This document shows, piece after piece, positions 11,713 through 22,204 of a DNA stretch of 64,000 nucleotides; positions within the stretch are counted from its first letter, which is position 1; the number at the start of each line of letters is the position of its first letter. The translations under genes and the position numbers were made by a program. A model generated the notes under the pieces. The model made no database searches. It was not told the DNA's origin and saw nothing but the letters and a program-made list of their open reading frames with translations. Source of the DNA: Symbiodinium natans (taxonomy: Eukaryota > Sar > Dinophyceae > Suessiales > Symbiodiniaceae); assembly GCA_905221605.1 (NCBI GenBank), contig CAJNDS010002800.1, forward strand, positions 209,948-273,947. The letters are read 5' to 3'.

Positions 11713-12620
11713 GTCTCAGTCCGCAGTATTGAGAAGTTCATCCCTAGTTGAAACTCCAATCCAAAGCTTTAAGAAAGCCCGAGCCCGAAAAACTTTTACG
11801 CTTCCAACAAGTCCCAATACTGAATACGCTCCGGGAATTTTTCATTCTTGTGGTATCTACCCAGGCACAAATTTACTCAACAGGATACTCGGCAGGTTTC
11901 TCTACGGTTTTTTGTGACACTCGGGGCTGGAAGACCCGGGCCTAGAGACCGGGCGAGGAGTACGGGTGAGGAGAATGGCTGACTGAAAATCTAGCAACCC
12001 CACACCGAGGTGGGGAACTAGAAACTACCCCGACATCCTTCTTCGGCCCAGGGCGCCGAGCACGTGCCGGATCCAAATGATGAGTGGCGGCAGGCAGGTA
12101 CCGAGAAACCTTACAAAAGCATCATCAGTTCCTGGTTCAAGGCTTCTCATGCAACATGTTTTCGGGGATGTCCGTCGTCACAAGTTCTAGGATGTCAACC
12201 TGCTTTTGGAGACGTGCCTCTTTAGCCCCATGGGTCATTTGTTGAGCATGTGAATGTGTAGTTTGAGGGCATGGGGGCAACTTGTCACAAGCGACACTGT
12301 GTTTGTTCCCGGCCTGGGGCATCTGGGTACCCAGCACCCCTTCACCACTTAGAGAAATGGGGTGAAATGGCATGCAGAATGCTCTGAAGCCTCTGGCTGC
12401 GTTGCGGAGCCGGGTTCGCTGGCCCAACAAGGAAAGGCTTTCCTTTGGCCACCAGTGCTCCTGTTTTGGGGATCCATGGGTTAAAGGAAGTCTTTTGGGG
12501 TCAGGCAGGAGAATTCCAAGGGGTCTCGGAGGGTTTCCAGGGATTCCCAACAGCAGGACGGGTCCAGCCGTTGTCGGTGTAAAAGAAAAACGGAAAGAAT
12601 TGTCGGCCCTCCCAGGGAGG
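11713..12620. other. No recognised gene
   Basis: I see no family match on either strand. A minus-strand frame from 12823 to 12137 is open mainly because it runs through the poly-C complement of the G41 tract, so it is not supported. Confidence 0.4.
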
Positions 12621-12623
12621 GAA

Positions 12624-12664
<41 letters not shown>
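12624..12664. repeat. G41 homopolymer
   Basis: Forty-one consecutive guanines followed by further G-rich sequence. This is the longest of several mononucleotide G runs in the window and a probable quadruplex and sequencing-error site. Confidence 0.9.
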
Positions 12665-12666
<2 letters not shown>

Positions 12667-12859
12667 AGGGTTGGGAAGGGGGAAGGGGGAGGCCAACAGG
12701 TTGTGTGGCATTGTGTCGTTCAACGATCAGGGTTTCTGCATGGCCGTATTCAGCCCGTTTAACCCTATATAAGCCTACAGTAAACCGCAAACCCCAAACC
12801 CTCGGTTCGTAAACCCTAAACACTGAACCCCTGTCAGCGCTGAACGCTGAACTCCTGTG

Positions 12860-14040
12860 AGCCTAAGCTCGCACGAACAAGGGCCTCAAGAAGGCGAAGA
12901 AAATTGTCACGGCCACCGAGCAGGAGATCACGCGGGCTGGCTGCAACTGGGGCGGGTGTGTAGAGGGGGTTTAGGGCTTTCAGGGCTTCGGGTTTAGGCT
13001 TCTGCTGGTGTACATCAGGAGTTAGGCCCGAAAACTTTTGTTGGTCGGGGCGCCAACCTATCAGCACGGACCTGGTTTAGGTATAGGGGTTTCGGGTTTG
13101 GGGTTTAGGGTTGGTGTGGAGCGTATTTGCCACGATGCTTGGTACTTCGGGGGTCCTAAACCCTGATCACCTGAAGCTCGTAAACCGTACTCTAAATTTA
13201 AGCCCAAACCCCAAAACTCTAAACTCTGCCTCCCTGAAATCATCCCTAAACTGCAACACCCTTCAACTCCCTTGAGCCCTATATAAGATAGCTGCTGGTT
13301 CAAGGAGGCTGGTGGCTCGATCAAAAAAGATGAGCAAGAAGCTGTCGGCCGAGATGCAGAAGCTCATCCAGAAGCTCCAAAGCGAGCCAAAGCCACCTGG
13401 GCTGGTTTGAGGGCTTAGGGTTTAGAATGTATGGCTGCAGTGTTTAGGGTTCTGGGGGTTTAAGGGTTTGCGGGTCTAGGTGCTACTTGATGGTTCATGG
13501 GTGCGTATAGGTGATAAGGCCGATAATGTAGGCACATGTAACCCCAAGTCATGATCGCAACCATAACCTTGAGGTAATTTGCTTCAAAGCATACGCGTAC
13601 TTGTCGAAAACCAGAAAACGAAATGAATCCGAAGTCCCATGCAAAGTAGTATGAATCCTGAGAAAACACAGAGGGAATGGTGGTTTTCTCTATGGAAATC
13701 CAACAAAATGAACTAGAAAATGCGAAGAATTCCAATAAAATAAATCCCAAGTTTCTCTGACAAGTAGTATGATTCCTAGGAAAATGCAGAGGGAATGGTG
13801 GTTTGTTCTCTCTGGAAATACAAGAAAAAAAGAAAATACGACAAAATGAGCCCGTAATCCGAGGAAGAGTAGTATGAATCCTTTGAAAACACGGAGGGAA
13901 TGGTGGTTTTCCTAGCAAGAACCCCAAACCCAGGTACGTGGCTGCGAAGCGCTTCGTGGTGGACTGTGCCGCTGAAAGGGCCAAGCAGCGGCAGGAGCTC
14001 CTGGCCAGCTTGGAGGCGGATCCCCACGTTCTGATACCTA
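12860..14040 (+). CDS. Putative exons of an unknown multi-exon gene
   Basis: Short islands with protein-like codons lie between introns full of TTTAGGG words. One is about 12870-12958, reading NKGLKKAKKIVTATEQEITR. Another, about 13290-13400, is lysine- and glutamate-rich, with either of two frames possible. A third is about 13934-14035, reading YVAAKRFVVDCAAERAKQRQ, likely helical. They share strand and style, so one charged, partly coiled-coil gene is possible. I cannot name it, and the exon joins are not resolved. Confidence 0.3.
13640..13918. repeat. Tandem repeat, about 110 bp unit, 3 copies
   Basis: The string GTAGTATGAATCCT, followed 15-20 bp on by GAGGGAATGGTGGTTT, recurs at 13646, 13765 and 13869. 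The intervals of 119 and 104 bp show diverged copies. It lies in what is probably an intron. Confidence 0.8.
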
Positions 14041-14360
14041 AACCCGCCCGCTAGCGGGCGTTCGCAGGCTCATGATATTAATACTATTACGAAGTGAGTA
14101 AGCGAATAATAAGTGAACGAATGCGAAGAGCGAACGAAACAATCGTCATGAACCTAGTGCACACGCGAGAAAAAGAGAGCGCACACACTACATTCTTTCA
14201 CTTCGTTTGCTCGTTTCACTCACGCACTACGTTCTTAAGGTGTGAGCACAGTGAACGTAGTGAGCCCAGCGAACACGGGAAGAACCTTAGTAAAACTCGT
14301 GTGAGGCACGACGTGAGTCTTTCCTCAGCTAATGTCATGAGACATGTACCTGATTACAGC
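14041..14360. other. Possible nuclear insert of mitochondrial DNA
   Basis: Composition changes abruptly to dense short words such as GAACGAA, GTGAACG and CACTACGTTC with many small palindromes. The same style flanks the clear mitochondrial cob insert at 45.4-46.4 kb. No protein fragment is visible. A stretch near 14279 (GGGAAGAACCTTAG) resembles a conserved SSU rRNA segment, but that is a weak hint. Called by resemblance only. Confidence 0.35.
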
Positions 14361-14382
14361 AGGAGCCGATACTTTAGCTGAC

Positions 14383-14450
14383 GCACACACACACACACAC
14401 ACACACCAAAGCGGGAACGGAAGAAAGTTAACATGACGACGACGACGACG
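14383..14450. repeat. CA-dinucleotide and GAC-trinucleotide microsatellites
   Basis: About 12 CA units end at 14406. A run of five GAC units follows at about 14435-14450. Confidence 0.85.
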
Positions 14451-15700
14451 GTGGTCGATCACGAACAGGCATGCTGCTGATGGCTGGTCTCTTTTTCGAT
14501 GTTTCCGATTCGCACTGGGTGATTCGCGCTGGTTTTGGGTTCGCAGAGACTGCTTTTCGTTGGCTTTTGCATCACAGGGTTTAGGGGTTTAGTATGGTTT
14601 AGTGTTGCTCCTCTTTTGTTGGACGTGGGCATTTTCCAAGACAGGTTCCCGTTCACGCCCAAATATTCCCAAATAGTTTGAAATCGCTGAAAGGGATTCC
14701 GAAACGGGCACCCTCAAGCCATAAATTCCTAAACCCTACGAGGCTGCCGCAACGCGGCCAGCCGACCCGGACGTGGAGGCGCGGATGTTTTTGCGCTGCT
14801 CTTAATGTTTAGGCATGTCGGGTGTTTCTGGGTTTGGGGTTCAGGGTTCAGGTTCGGGGGAGGGGTAGCAATGGTTTGCAGCAAGTTGGGGTTGCACTCC
14901 ACTCAGCAGGCGATGTTGGCACGCATGCGGGCCGCACGGCAGTCGGGACCGCGATTCCTGAGGGTTGGGGTTTGGAGTTGAGGGTGTGGAGATGGAGGAT
15001 TTCGCTGGGGGCGATGCGTCGGCAGCTTGGTGGGCATCTGTGCAGTGGAGTTCACATGGACTTGAGATTGGGGACATGTGTAGAATCCTAGACCCTTAAA
15101 GTACGACGCCCAGCGCTACCATGATTGGAGTTTTTCATGCAAATGATTAGGGCTGGTATCTAAACAGGGGGGTACCCTTTGTTCTCAGGCAACCTAGGAA
15201 ATCGCCACAAAGATGTAGGGATATGTAGGCCGGTACGAAGCTCGCAGACCAGAACGTCGAGTCAGGCTTATGCAAAACAGAGGTGCATGGGTTATGTCTA
15301 GGCTACGCGGGGGGAACTGAAGACCATGGGTGCTGCAGGTGTGCAATAGTTATGAAAGCCAATTCACAGCCCGTGACTCTACCCCCCAAAGCATGACTGC
15401 TAGTGTGATGCTTAGTACTCGTGGTAGCATGATGTAGATGTATGCATATACAGTATTGTTCATACGCAAACTTGTAGGTCTGCCTCGCACCCTGACTCTA
15501 AAAGTCCTACATATGACATTCAAATCTCTTTAGCCGCCTTAAAAGGGCACCACGCTTTAAACTGCACTCAGGGGGCCGTTTGAATTCCCTATACCTTAAG
15601 CCTACAACGCTAGAATCCTGCTGTCTGTTTGGGTTGCCCTGCTCAAAAACCACAGATCCGAAGCCCTAGGCTCGAAGCCTTGCAAGCCCTACTTGAACCC
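14451..15700. other. Mostly non-coding, one possible exon
   Basis: An island near 14742-14805 (plus) reads as alanine- and arginine-rich protein and could be an exon. The remainder, including 15090-15650, shows no frame or repeat I can interpret. Confidence 0.3.
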
Positions 15701-15717
15701 TAAACCCTTTGAGCTCA

Positions 15718-15792
15718 GTCTTCCAAGAGCTCCTGGTTGCGAGAAGTAGAGGCGACATTCTTTTGAAGAAGCTGCGCATAGCTGACCCGGGG
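15718..15792 (+). CDS. Isolated exon, unknown protein
   Basis: The open segment reads ELLVARSRGDILLKKLRIAD, which has good helical, protein-like character. It is followed by a G-run. It is loosely reminiscent of the ILxxGLRIA strand of PARP catalytic domains, but the glycine and the HGT motif are missing, so I do not name it. Confidence 0.3.
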
Positions 15793-16309
15793 GGGGGGTG
15801 TGCGAGCACCTACGGCCACGCGTAGTTTAGGGCTCAATCACTGACAAAAGATTCAAAATGTCGTTCTTCTCAACCCAAATGCTCGGCACAGATCCATGTC
15901 GTCCCCCGCGTTCCAAGAAGCAACAATTTGATTCGATGTAAATCCCATCCTTTCAAAAGCAATGTGATCTTATTGAACACGCGTGCAAAGTTTGCAGGAA
16001 GGGCCACAGGCTGAGTTCAACAGTTCGGAGGAGGGACGGACAGATGTATTCCCCAAACCCCCACACTCTCAAATGGGCAAACATCGTACCTTCGGAGAAA
16101 CACACTTCGAAGGTTACAAAGGCTGGCACCGCCCACTCCGCATCAGAAGAGTCCCTAAACCCCCTAGAGTCCCTAAACCCTCTAGGCGGATACCGGGGTT
16201 ACCGGGACCATGGAGCGGTGGCTTTTATGGTTTTAACAGGACCCAAGCCAGTGGGAAGTCGCAGCAACGCCTGACAAAAAAACTTCTCACCACTTTGACC
16301 AGGCCGGCG

Positions 16310-16442
16310 ACTTGGAGGATGTGTTGCTTCCGGACGCATCGGCTGTCGACAGTGCCAAAAAGCTGAGCAGTGCACCCTGCCAGGGGGTTTCCGCGTCGCA
16401 TTCCAGAGGCTACGTGCGGGTCAGTATGGACCTGGAGTTCTG
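16310..16442 (+). CDS. Putative terminal exon, unknown protein
   Basis: After a CAG acceptor-like site the frame reads AGDLEDVLLPDASAVDSAKK and continues to a TGA at 16440-16442. It is acidic and serine-rich, with no domain I know. The minus-strand frame covering the same bases has a poorer composition. Confidence 0.35.
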
Positions 16443-16879
16443 AACCCCAGCCCCAAGCCCAGACCTGGCCACAACCCTGAAGTTCGGGTTGTCTTTGCAT
16501 GTGCTCAGTTTCGTGGCCATATTCAGATTCAGCCCCAAAACGACAAGTCCTCAAACAACAGGATTGCAGTCGCCGAAGACGTTTGCGCGAAACTACACCT
16601 GAGCCAGTAGAAGTGCAAAACGCTTTCACCGCCATTCGTTTCGTTTTGCTTGGTCTTGGTTGCACCTCATGAGAGTTCCAGCCACATCGGCAGTTTTTTG
16701 CCGCGTGTTTTCATGAAATCCCAATACCCTTGCCAAAGATCAGAGCCGGTGTGCGGTCAATTGGCGGAATCGGACTTCTAGGCGAGAGTCTGGGATCATT
16801 GACGCATCCGATGGCATGGCTCTTTGTGCTCTCGGAATGCGCGAGCCTCAGCAGCAGCAATCCTTGCATTGAGGAATAT

Positions 16880-17040
16880 TGGCTCTCTGGGCCCACAAAT
16901 GCAATGTCAATTTGCACCCCAATTCCTCGATTCTGTTTATTGCCGAGGTCGCCCTAGGCTCGGTTAATCGAGTCCTAGATATGGGGCTTTGGGTACATAG
17001 GGCTTTAGCGATCTCGTGCAGATCGCCTCGAGTTCAACTT
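16880..17040 (+). CDS. Possible exon with a weak PARP-like C-terminal strand
   Basis: The frame contains SSILFIAEVALGSVNRVLDM. The AEVALG string resembles the late beta strand (LCEVALG) of poly(ADP-ribose) polymerase catalytic domains. The preceding FGxGIYFA motif is not found, and a possible HGT motif at about 17970 is in the wrong order. I treat this as a hint only. Confidence 0.22.
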
Positions 17041-17107
17041 GATGGGGGTTTGCGCATGGCAGTTACCTTTTTTTCAGCAAATGCATATGAGATTCAGTCG
17101 TCACTTT

Positions 17108-17345
17108 GAGACGTGAGGACCAGAGCCTTCGTCCAAAAAGCGACGACAGTTCTGCGCTTCCAGGACCCGCCGATCCCTGTAACCGTTGGCACTTTTTCAG
17201 ACGTGCCGACCAGAGCGAGTCCAAAAGTGACGACAGTTCTGCGCTCCGCGACCAGGACCCCCCGATCCCTGTGATTGTTGACACGTTGAGACGCGAGGAC
17301 CAAAGCCGAAACGAAAAATCGCAACAGTTCTGCGTTTCGCGACCA
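17108..17345. repeat. Tandem repeat, about 89 bp unit, 3 copies
   Basis: GACGTGAGGACCAGAGCC-like starts occur at 17111, 17201 and 17289. Each is followed by GACGACAGTTCTGCGCT- and CCGATCCCTGT-like segments. Minus-strand frames through it merely translate the repeat. Confidence 0.8.
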
Positions 17346-17349
17346 GGGT

Positions 17350-18440
17350 AGGAGGGGTAGGAGGGGGAGTGAACGCTTTGCGGGCGCTTTGCGGACGCTT
17401 TGCGGGTAGGTGGGTTCCAAAATTTTACTCTTGTCACCTCGAGTGCCCAAGCCCACTCGTTACAAGGACGGGTTCATGCGCATGCCCATCAAACTTCTCT
17501 CCACAAATTCAAACAATCACTCCCCTTTGTTAAAACATGAGTCCCACATGTCGCCAAAACTGCACATGGAAACTAAGGGAGGGAAAATCGCTTTCGTAAA
17601 ATAAGGACATACGAAAGCCAAAACTGTTTTCAAGGTTTTAACTCACCGGCCATTCAGGAATCGCCCCGTAAAATCCCATGTAGATAGATAGAGGCCTTGA
17701 AAACGGTTCACGTGGAGACCTGATGCCCAAAGACTGCAAAGACCCAAAGCAATCTTTCGTTACTTGTTTTCTGAAGTGCTAACAGCCTCGGCCTCGACTC
17801 CGCGCACCTACAGACCGACTTCAGGCAGAGTGCCGTGCCGTTGCGGCGGCCGTGCCGCAGCCTCCTGGGCGCCGAGGATAAAAAGATGCTCGGAGAATGT
17901 GTTGTTGTGTGCTGGTTCGACAGACTGGCATATCGTTTGCGTTGTGCAAGTTCACGCCTGGCACGGAACTCCGAAATGCCCTGGGAGTGTGACGCTCCCA
18001 CGCAAACCTTTCACAATACAGATGTCAAAAGATCGCAAAGATCACCGGGTTTTCGGGAACTCAAAGGCTAGGCAGCTGCGTGATGGACACTGTGCCGGTG
18101 GCTAGCTCCCCCTTCACATCAATCGGTGCGCGTCCGAAGTACCCACATTTTAGTTTTCAAATGTTGGCGCACTGATTGCCATTTTCGCATGCAGCACTAC
18201 GCGCTTCTGTAACGCTCCGAAGCCGTATCCGGTACAGATAGTACGTTAGACTCTTAGACCGTTTGAGGTCGGCACCCCAGCCATCACAAGTCAGCGTCGT
18301 GGCTGCCATTGGCAACCTCTGCCATTTGTGGCACGTAGGAGCATGCTGGCATGTTTGCCAAGGTGCCCGAATCAGAATGTCGAAATGGGAGGCCCGTGTC
18401 ATGTGTTTGAATGACGTGCGTTTCATGCCGACTCTTTGTT
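17350..18440. other. No firmly supported gene
   Basis: A plus-strand open region at 17764-18105 is GC-rich and could include an exon (one frame reads SLLGAEDKKMLGECVVVCWF), but two frames are open and neither has a family motif. Confidence 0.3.
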
Positions 18441-18448
18441 TTTTTCAG

Positions 18449-18526
18449 GTGGTGGGAGGCGCTGATAAAGGAGGTATCTTGGTGCGGAAGGGCCAAGATT
18501 TGAAGTCTGAGCAGCTGGCAGATCGC
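18449..18526 (+). CDS. Exon of a dinoflagellate GGILVR-motif protein
   Basis: Directly after a TTTTTTTCAG acceptor the frame reads VVGGADKGGILVRKGQDLKS and continues EQLADR. I recall this V-V-G-G-x-x-K-G-G-I-L-V-R string as a recurrent module in many dinoflagellate proteins, usually continuing into a short beta-rich repeat. Its function is unknown to me. The expected downstream LSTGA part is not contiguous, so a splice lies at or soon after 18526. Confidence 0.55.
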
Positions 18527-18685
18527 GACCTGGCCGCAGAGAGTGGTTGTATGCTCGCGTTTATCTTTGGGCAGTGTCAGCTGACACGACTTCATGAACT
18601 TGTCAGTTTCAGCGTGCGTAGAATGGGCTTTGTTGTTGCACTGTGACCAGCTGAGGCCTTTCCACAGGCGCTTTGGTGGCCCGCG

Positions 18686-19078
18686 TCAGTTTTGATGAGC
18701 TGAGTGCTGGGGTGTGTAGCTGAATCGACATGTTGAGTGTTGACTCGGCAGCTGCTTGCTTTTCTTCAAGGAGTCAGGTCCAGCTGCAAAGAACATCTTG
18801 GTCAAAGTCATGTGAATGTTCCAGAGAGGCTGTAGTAGGGCTTCTAAACTGTTGAATGCTGGATGGTGTTGTTCAACGGATTGTTGCACATATCATACTC
18901 TAAAAGAGTCCCGTACCCATGTTGGGTTTAAGCTGTTACGGGTGGGTTCCTGAAACATGTGGGAGTGCCTCGTTGTGATGGCCATGCGAGAACGCTCGGG
19001 ATGAGAGCTGCGAAGCTGCATCTGTGAGAGGGTGTACTTAGAGACTGCAATCTCGATCCATGCTCAGTTGTCCAGCTG
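18686..19078. other. No recognised gene
   Basis: I see nothing on either strand beyond short uninformative frames. Confidence 0.4.
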
Positions 19079-19309
19079 TTAGTGTGTAAGGTTTGATTCG
19101 GCTGCAGAAGCCATGAAGAAGTTGGGAACGCCGAAGGCTGTGCGCAACTTCTTTGCTGATGGCTCAGAACGCCAGAGATACCATCGTGCAGACTCGTCCT
19201 TGCAACGTGCCTGGCTGAGGATGGGGGCAATCGCAGAGGTGAGATAGGCGAGTACAAAGAGGAGCGCTCCGGCTGCTGCCGGCAGCGTCTCAGCGTTGAT
19301 CCGGGACAT
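19079..19309 (-). CDS. Possible small single-span membrane protein
   Basis: From an ATG at 19309 the minus strand reads MSRINAETLPAAAGALLFVL and continues with more hydrophobics, a plausible transmembrane helix, then a charged tail to a stop at 19079. The frame is also open upstream. There is no homolog that I recognise. A single-exon membrane micropeptide is possible, but chance is not excluded. Confidence 0.3.
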   Translation of the reverse strand: MSRINAETLPAAAGALLFVLAYLTSAIAPILSQARCKDESARWYLWRSEPSAKKLRTAFGVPNFFMASAAESNLTH

Positions 19310-19465
19310 GGTGTGAACTCGAGGAGCTGAACCACAGCAACAAGGATCGAAAGAAAGAGGCTCTGAAGAAGGCAGTCGTGGGTTGATTCGGAAGAAGTTT
19401 CGATGTGTGCTTGCAATCATGTCGCCTTCCCTGGACTTGGCTGTCCCAGTTGAAGCGTGCTCCAG

Positions 19466-20062
19466 GTCATTCAGGCCATGACCTTGGGCAACGATGTGTC
19501 TTCGCTTTTTCCCGACGTCGTGAAATGCATGCAGACGAACAGCTTAGACCTGAAGCACCTGGGTGGCATCCAGCGAACCCAAGATCCAAGCTTCGAGTCC
19601 TGTCCCGTGACTTCGACAACCCGGAGCGTCTGTGTTTTTCTTTTTTAGGGTTTAGGGTTTAGGGTTTAGGGTGGTAAGGAAGCTGGTGTACCTGTACGTG
19701 ATCAACTACGCCAAGGCCGGCAACATGTGGGGTGGCCGTCACTGTTATGCGCAGATTGAGCAGGCGCAGCCCGACTTGGCCATCCTCGCCATCAATGCTT
19801 TCCGCACGGACCGCACACCCTGCACCCTCTCATGAAAAACCCAGGAAGGTCGTGTGTTCTTTGGGGCTTCAGGGTTGCCACACTGAAGCTGAGAGTTTCG
19901 GAGGCCACTGCAGGAACAGTGTCAGTATAACTCTAGCAGATCCAGCAGCCAGAGCCAGAGACCCACAACTTTCTAAACCCTAAACCCTAAACCCGAAACC
20001 CTCTTTTTGGTGGCCAGGATGCGAACGACCCGAACAATCCTCTGCTGCGTGCCCTTGCGGCC
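19466..20062 (+). CDS. AP-complex beta adaptin, N-terminal trunk exons (partial)
   Basis: Beta adaptins form the HEAT-repeat trunk of clathrin adaptor complexes. Exon 19466-19554 reads [20 protein letters not shown] and then CMQTNSLDL. Joining to exon 19679-19715 restores [13 protein letters not shown], the most conserved beta-adaptin string, with intron 19555-19678 being GC-AG. Exon 19764-19811 reads [16 protein letters not shown]. Exon 20018-20062 reads [15 protein letters not shown]. The order and sequence match AP-1/AP-2 beta closely; which complex is not clear. The 48 bases 19716-19763 are open in frame but absent from the family, so they are either a tiny GC-AG intron or an insertion. 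Upstream and downstream exons are not found, so the gene may be broken. Confidence 0.85.
19645..19671 (+). repeat. TTTAGGG telomere-type units inside an adaptin intron
   Basis: Three to four perfect TTTAGGG units form most of the 3' part of the intron just before the acceptor at 19678. The same word recurs in many introns of the window. Confidence 0.85.
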
Positions 20063-20130
20063 GGAGCCTCTGTGCTGCCACGTTGGGCTCGTTGTCTCAT
20101 TGTGCATCTGTGTCTTTTCGTACGTTGTCG

Positions 20131-20154
20131 TATATAGTATATATATATATATAT
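20131..20154. repeat. TA-dinucleotide microsatellite
   Basis: About ten TA units, followed by GTGCATGT-type alternating purine-pyrimidine sequence. Confidence 0.85.
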
Positions 20155-20746
20155 GTGCATGTGTGCATGTCTACGATACCATAGGGTATGGTATGCTGTA
20201 GTATATGACGGCATATTGGTGTATGTTGTGGTGTACGTTTGTGTATTCTAGCATCTGTCGTCTGCAATGGTATACTGGCGTGTACTGAAGCATACTACGG
20301 CGCCCCCGCCCCCACCCCCACCCCCGCAGGCCAAAGTGCGCGTCGCCATCGCGCAGCGCGACGTCGCGGCGGCGACGGCGGCCCTCGCGGACCGGCCTCC
20401 ATTCTGATTAATCAAACTATTGGCTGCCGGGTGGCTGCGAAGGATGAGCCTAAACTGACATCCTAACTGGGTTTTGTGCTCAGTTAGGGTCCCTTTTAGA
20501 GACTCTTTAGAAGAGGATTCCAGTTATCCAAACATGCGGGCCCTGATTTTGGACAGCCCCTGCAAATGTCTGCGGAGTCGTGGTTGCCAAACACCGTTCC
20601 CAAAACATCCCAAGACCCGATCAACCGTAAACCCCACACCAAACACCGTAAAAACTCTCAACCCTACCCCTGCTAAATCCCAAGCCCCGAACCCCGAAAC
20701 TCCCTAAGCCCTCAATCCCTAAACCCCACATCTTTGGGTCTTCCAG

Positions 20747-22199
20747 GAGTTCCGTGCCGCGGGCGGTGGCAGCAGAAACGAGGCCGATCCATCCAGAGCA
20801 GGTTTTAGAGTTTGTAGGCTGTAGGTCTAGGGTTTGGTCGCTAGGGCTTGCAGGGGTCACTAAATACTTTAGGTTTCAGACTTGGGGATTTAGGGAGATT
20901 GTTCTCAAGGGAGGGTTTTTAGGCTGCCATACAGGAGCTAGGGTACCGCACGCCGAAGCAGATTGACATCGGGTACACCGACAGGACTGTCTACCCACAG
21001 CCTAAAATTCTAAAACCGCGCCCCGTTCTTCGGTAGATAGACGCCTATCCCAAACAGAAGGTACCAAACAAAAGTTTAATGTAGATGCTCCTGGCCTGTA
21101 GGACCTCGGTGCCTTCCTTGGGGCTTCAGGTGGCTACTTCGCCGAACCCCTATACACACGGAAATTCTTTTTGGACCTCTGCAAGAGCGCTTCGGCAACA
21201 AGACGCAGCATAAAAAATAGCTCCCGCCACAGATGCCAAACTCTGCATGCGTGCACGGTTCCATACATGACAAGCCGTAAACCCTAAAACCTTCAGCCGC
21301 GAGCGTGCCGCAGAGGCTGGCTCCATGGCCGCAGACGTTGCGACCTTGCGGTCGGAGCTGGCAGTGGCTTTGTGTTGTTTTAGGGTCTCGGGTTTCGGGC
21401 TCATTCCAGGGCTTAGAGTTCAGGGTGCCGAACTTAGGGTGTTGGGGTGTGGGTATTTTGGTTCTGTAGGGTTTTAGGTTTAGGGGTATAGATGGTTTTA
21501 AGGATATTTCAGGTGTTGCTTTTGTTGAAGCTCGTCGGACTGGAAGGGGCTGAATCAGTGTTCTTTGTGGTGCATCGTGCTGATGATGGTGCACGAGTGT
21601 ACTGGATGTCAAGTTTGCCTCCTGGGGGTGGAGAAGTGAAATTGAAAGGGCTTTTTGTTTGTGCGCTTTTCGGGTAGCAGTGATTGAGGGTTTGGGGTGT
21701 GTGGATGTTTCTGACGGTCTCGTCAGGGATGTAAAGCCTTGCGGTGACGAGGTCTGGTGTTGGGTTTAGGGTTCAGGGTTGAAGGTGCGGTAGTATCCCT
21801 TGCGCCGCGCGCACAATATCCTCTTGGACAAGCCCTCCGCCAATACACAAATCACACTGCCACACATGCAGTCTCGCTGCAAGCTAGTTTCTCCTGAAAC
21901 CCCTGAACCCCAAACGTTGATCCCGAGTCCCAAAAAGAAGCCTAACTGGGTCTGGCACCGCTCCTTGACCGCCCATGCCTTCTCCCTGGACCAACGGTGA
22001 ACAGGGCCATCGCAAGTACGTGAGGGTGCCCTCCCGGTTTAGGGTTACAACCTCAAGCGCAAAAGTGTAAGTCCAACCAACATACATGAACCTTCAAATT
22101 GACTAGACCCCTAAAGTCCTAAACTCCTAAACCCTACGGAGCCGAAAATGCAAAACTGAGGCGGAGAAGAAGCGCAAGGAGCAGCGCAAAGCCTCTTGA
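20747..22199 (+). CDS. Unknown multi-exon gene with a charged C-terminus
   Basis: The likely exons, each preceded by an AG and mostly followed by a GT donor, begin at 20747-20801 (EFRAAGGGSRNEADPSRA) and 20935-21000 (ELGYRTPKQIDIGYTDR). A 24-base micro-exon follows at 21037-21060 (IDAYPKQK). Then come 21101-21210 (DLGAFLGASGGYFAEPLYTR, then KFFLDLCK), 21316-21377 (SMAADVATLRSELAVAL, helical) and 21947-22000. A final exon at 22161-22199 ends AEKKRKEQRKAS-stop. The introns are rich in CCCTAAA words. I do not recognise the protein. It may be one gene or parts of two. Confidence 0.42.
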
Positions 22200-22204
22200 A
22201 ACAA

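Noticed and set aside
12137-12823. 228-codon minus-strand frame with polyproline
   Set aside because: Kept open by the complement of the G41 run. The composition is artefactual.
16880-18000. A poly(ADP-ribose) polymerase gene
   Set aside because: An AEVALG-like string and an HGT-like string exist but in the wrong order, and the FGxGIYFA signature is missing. Kept only as a low-confidence exon.
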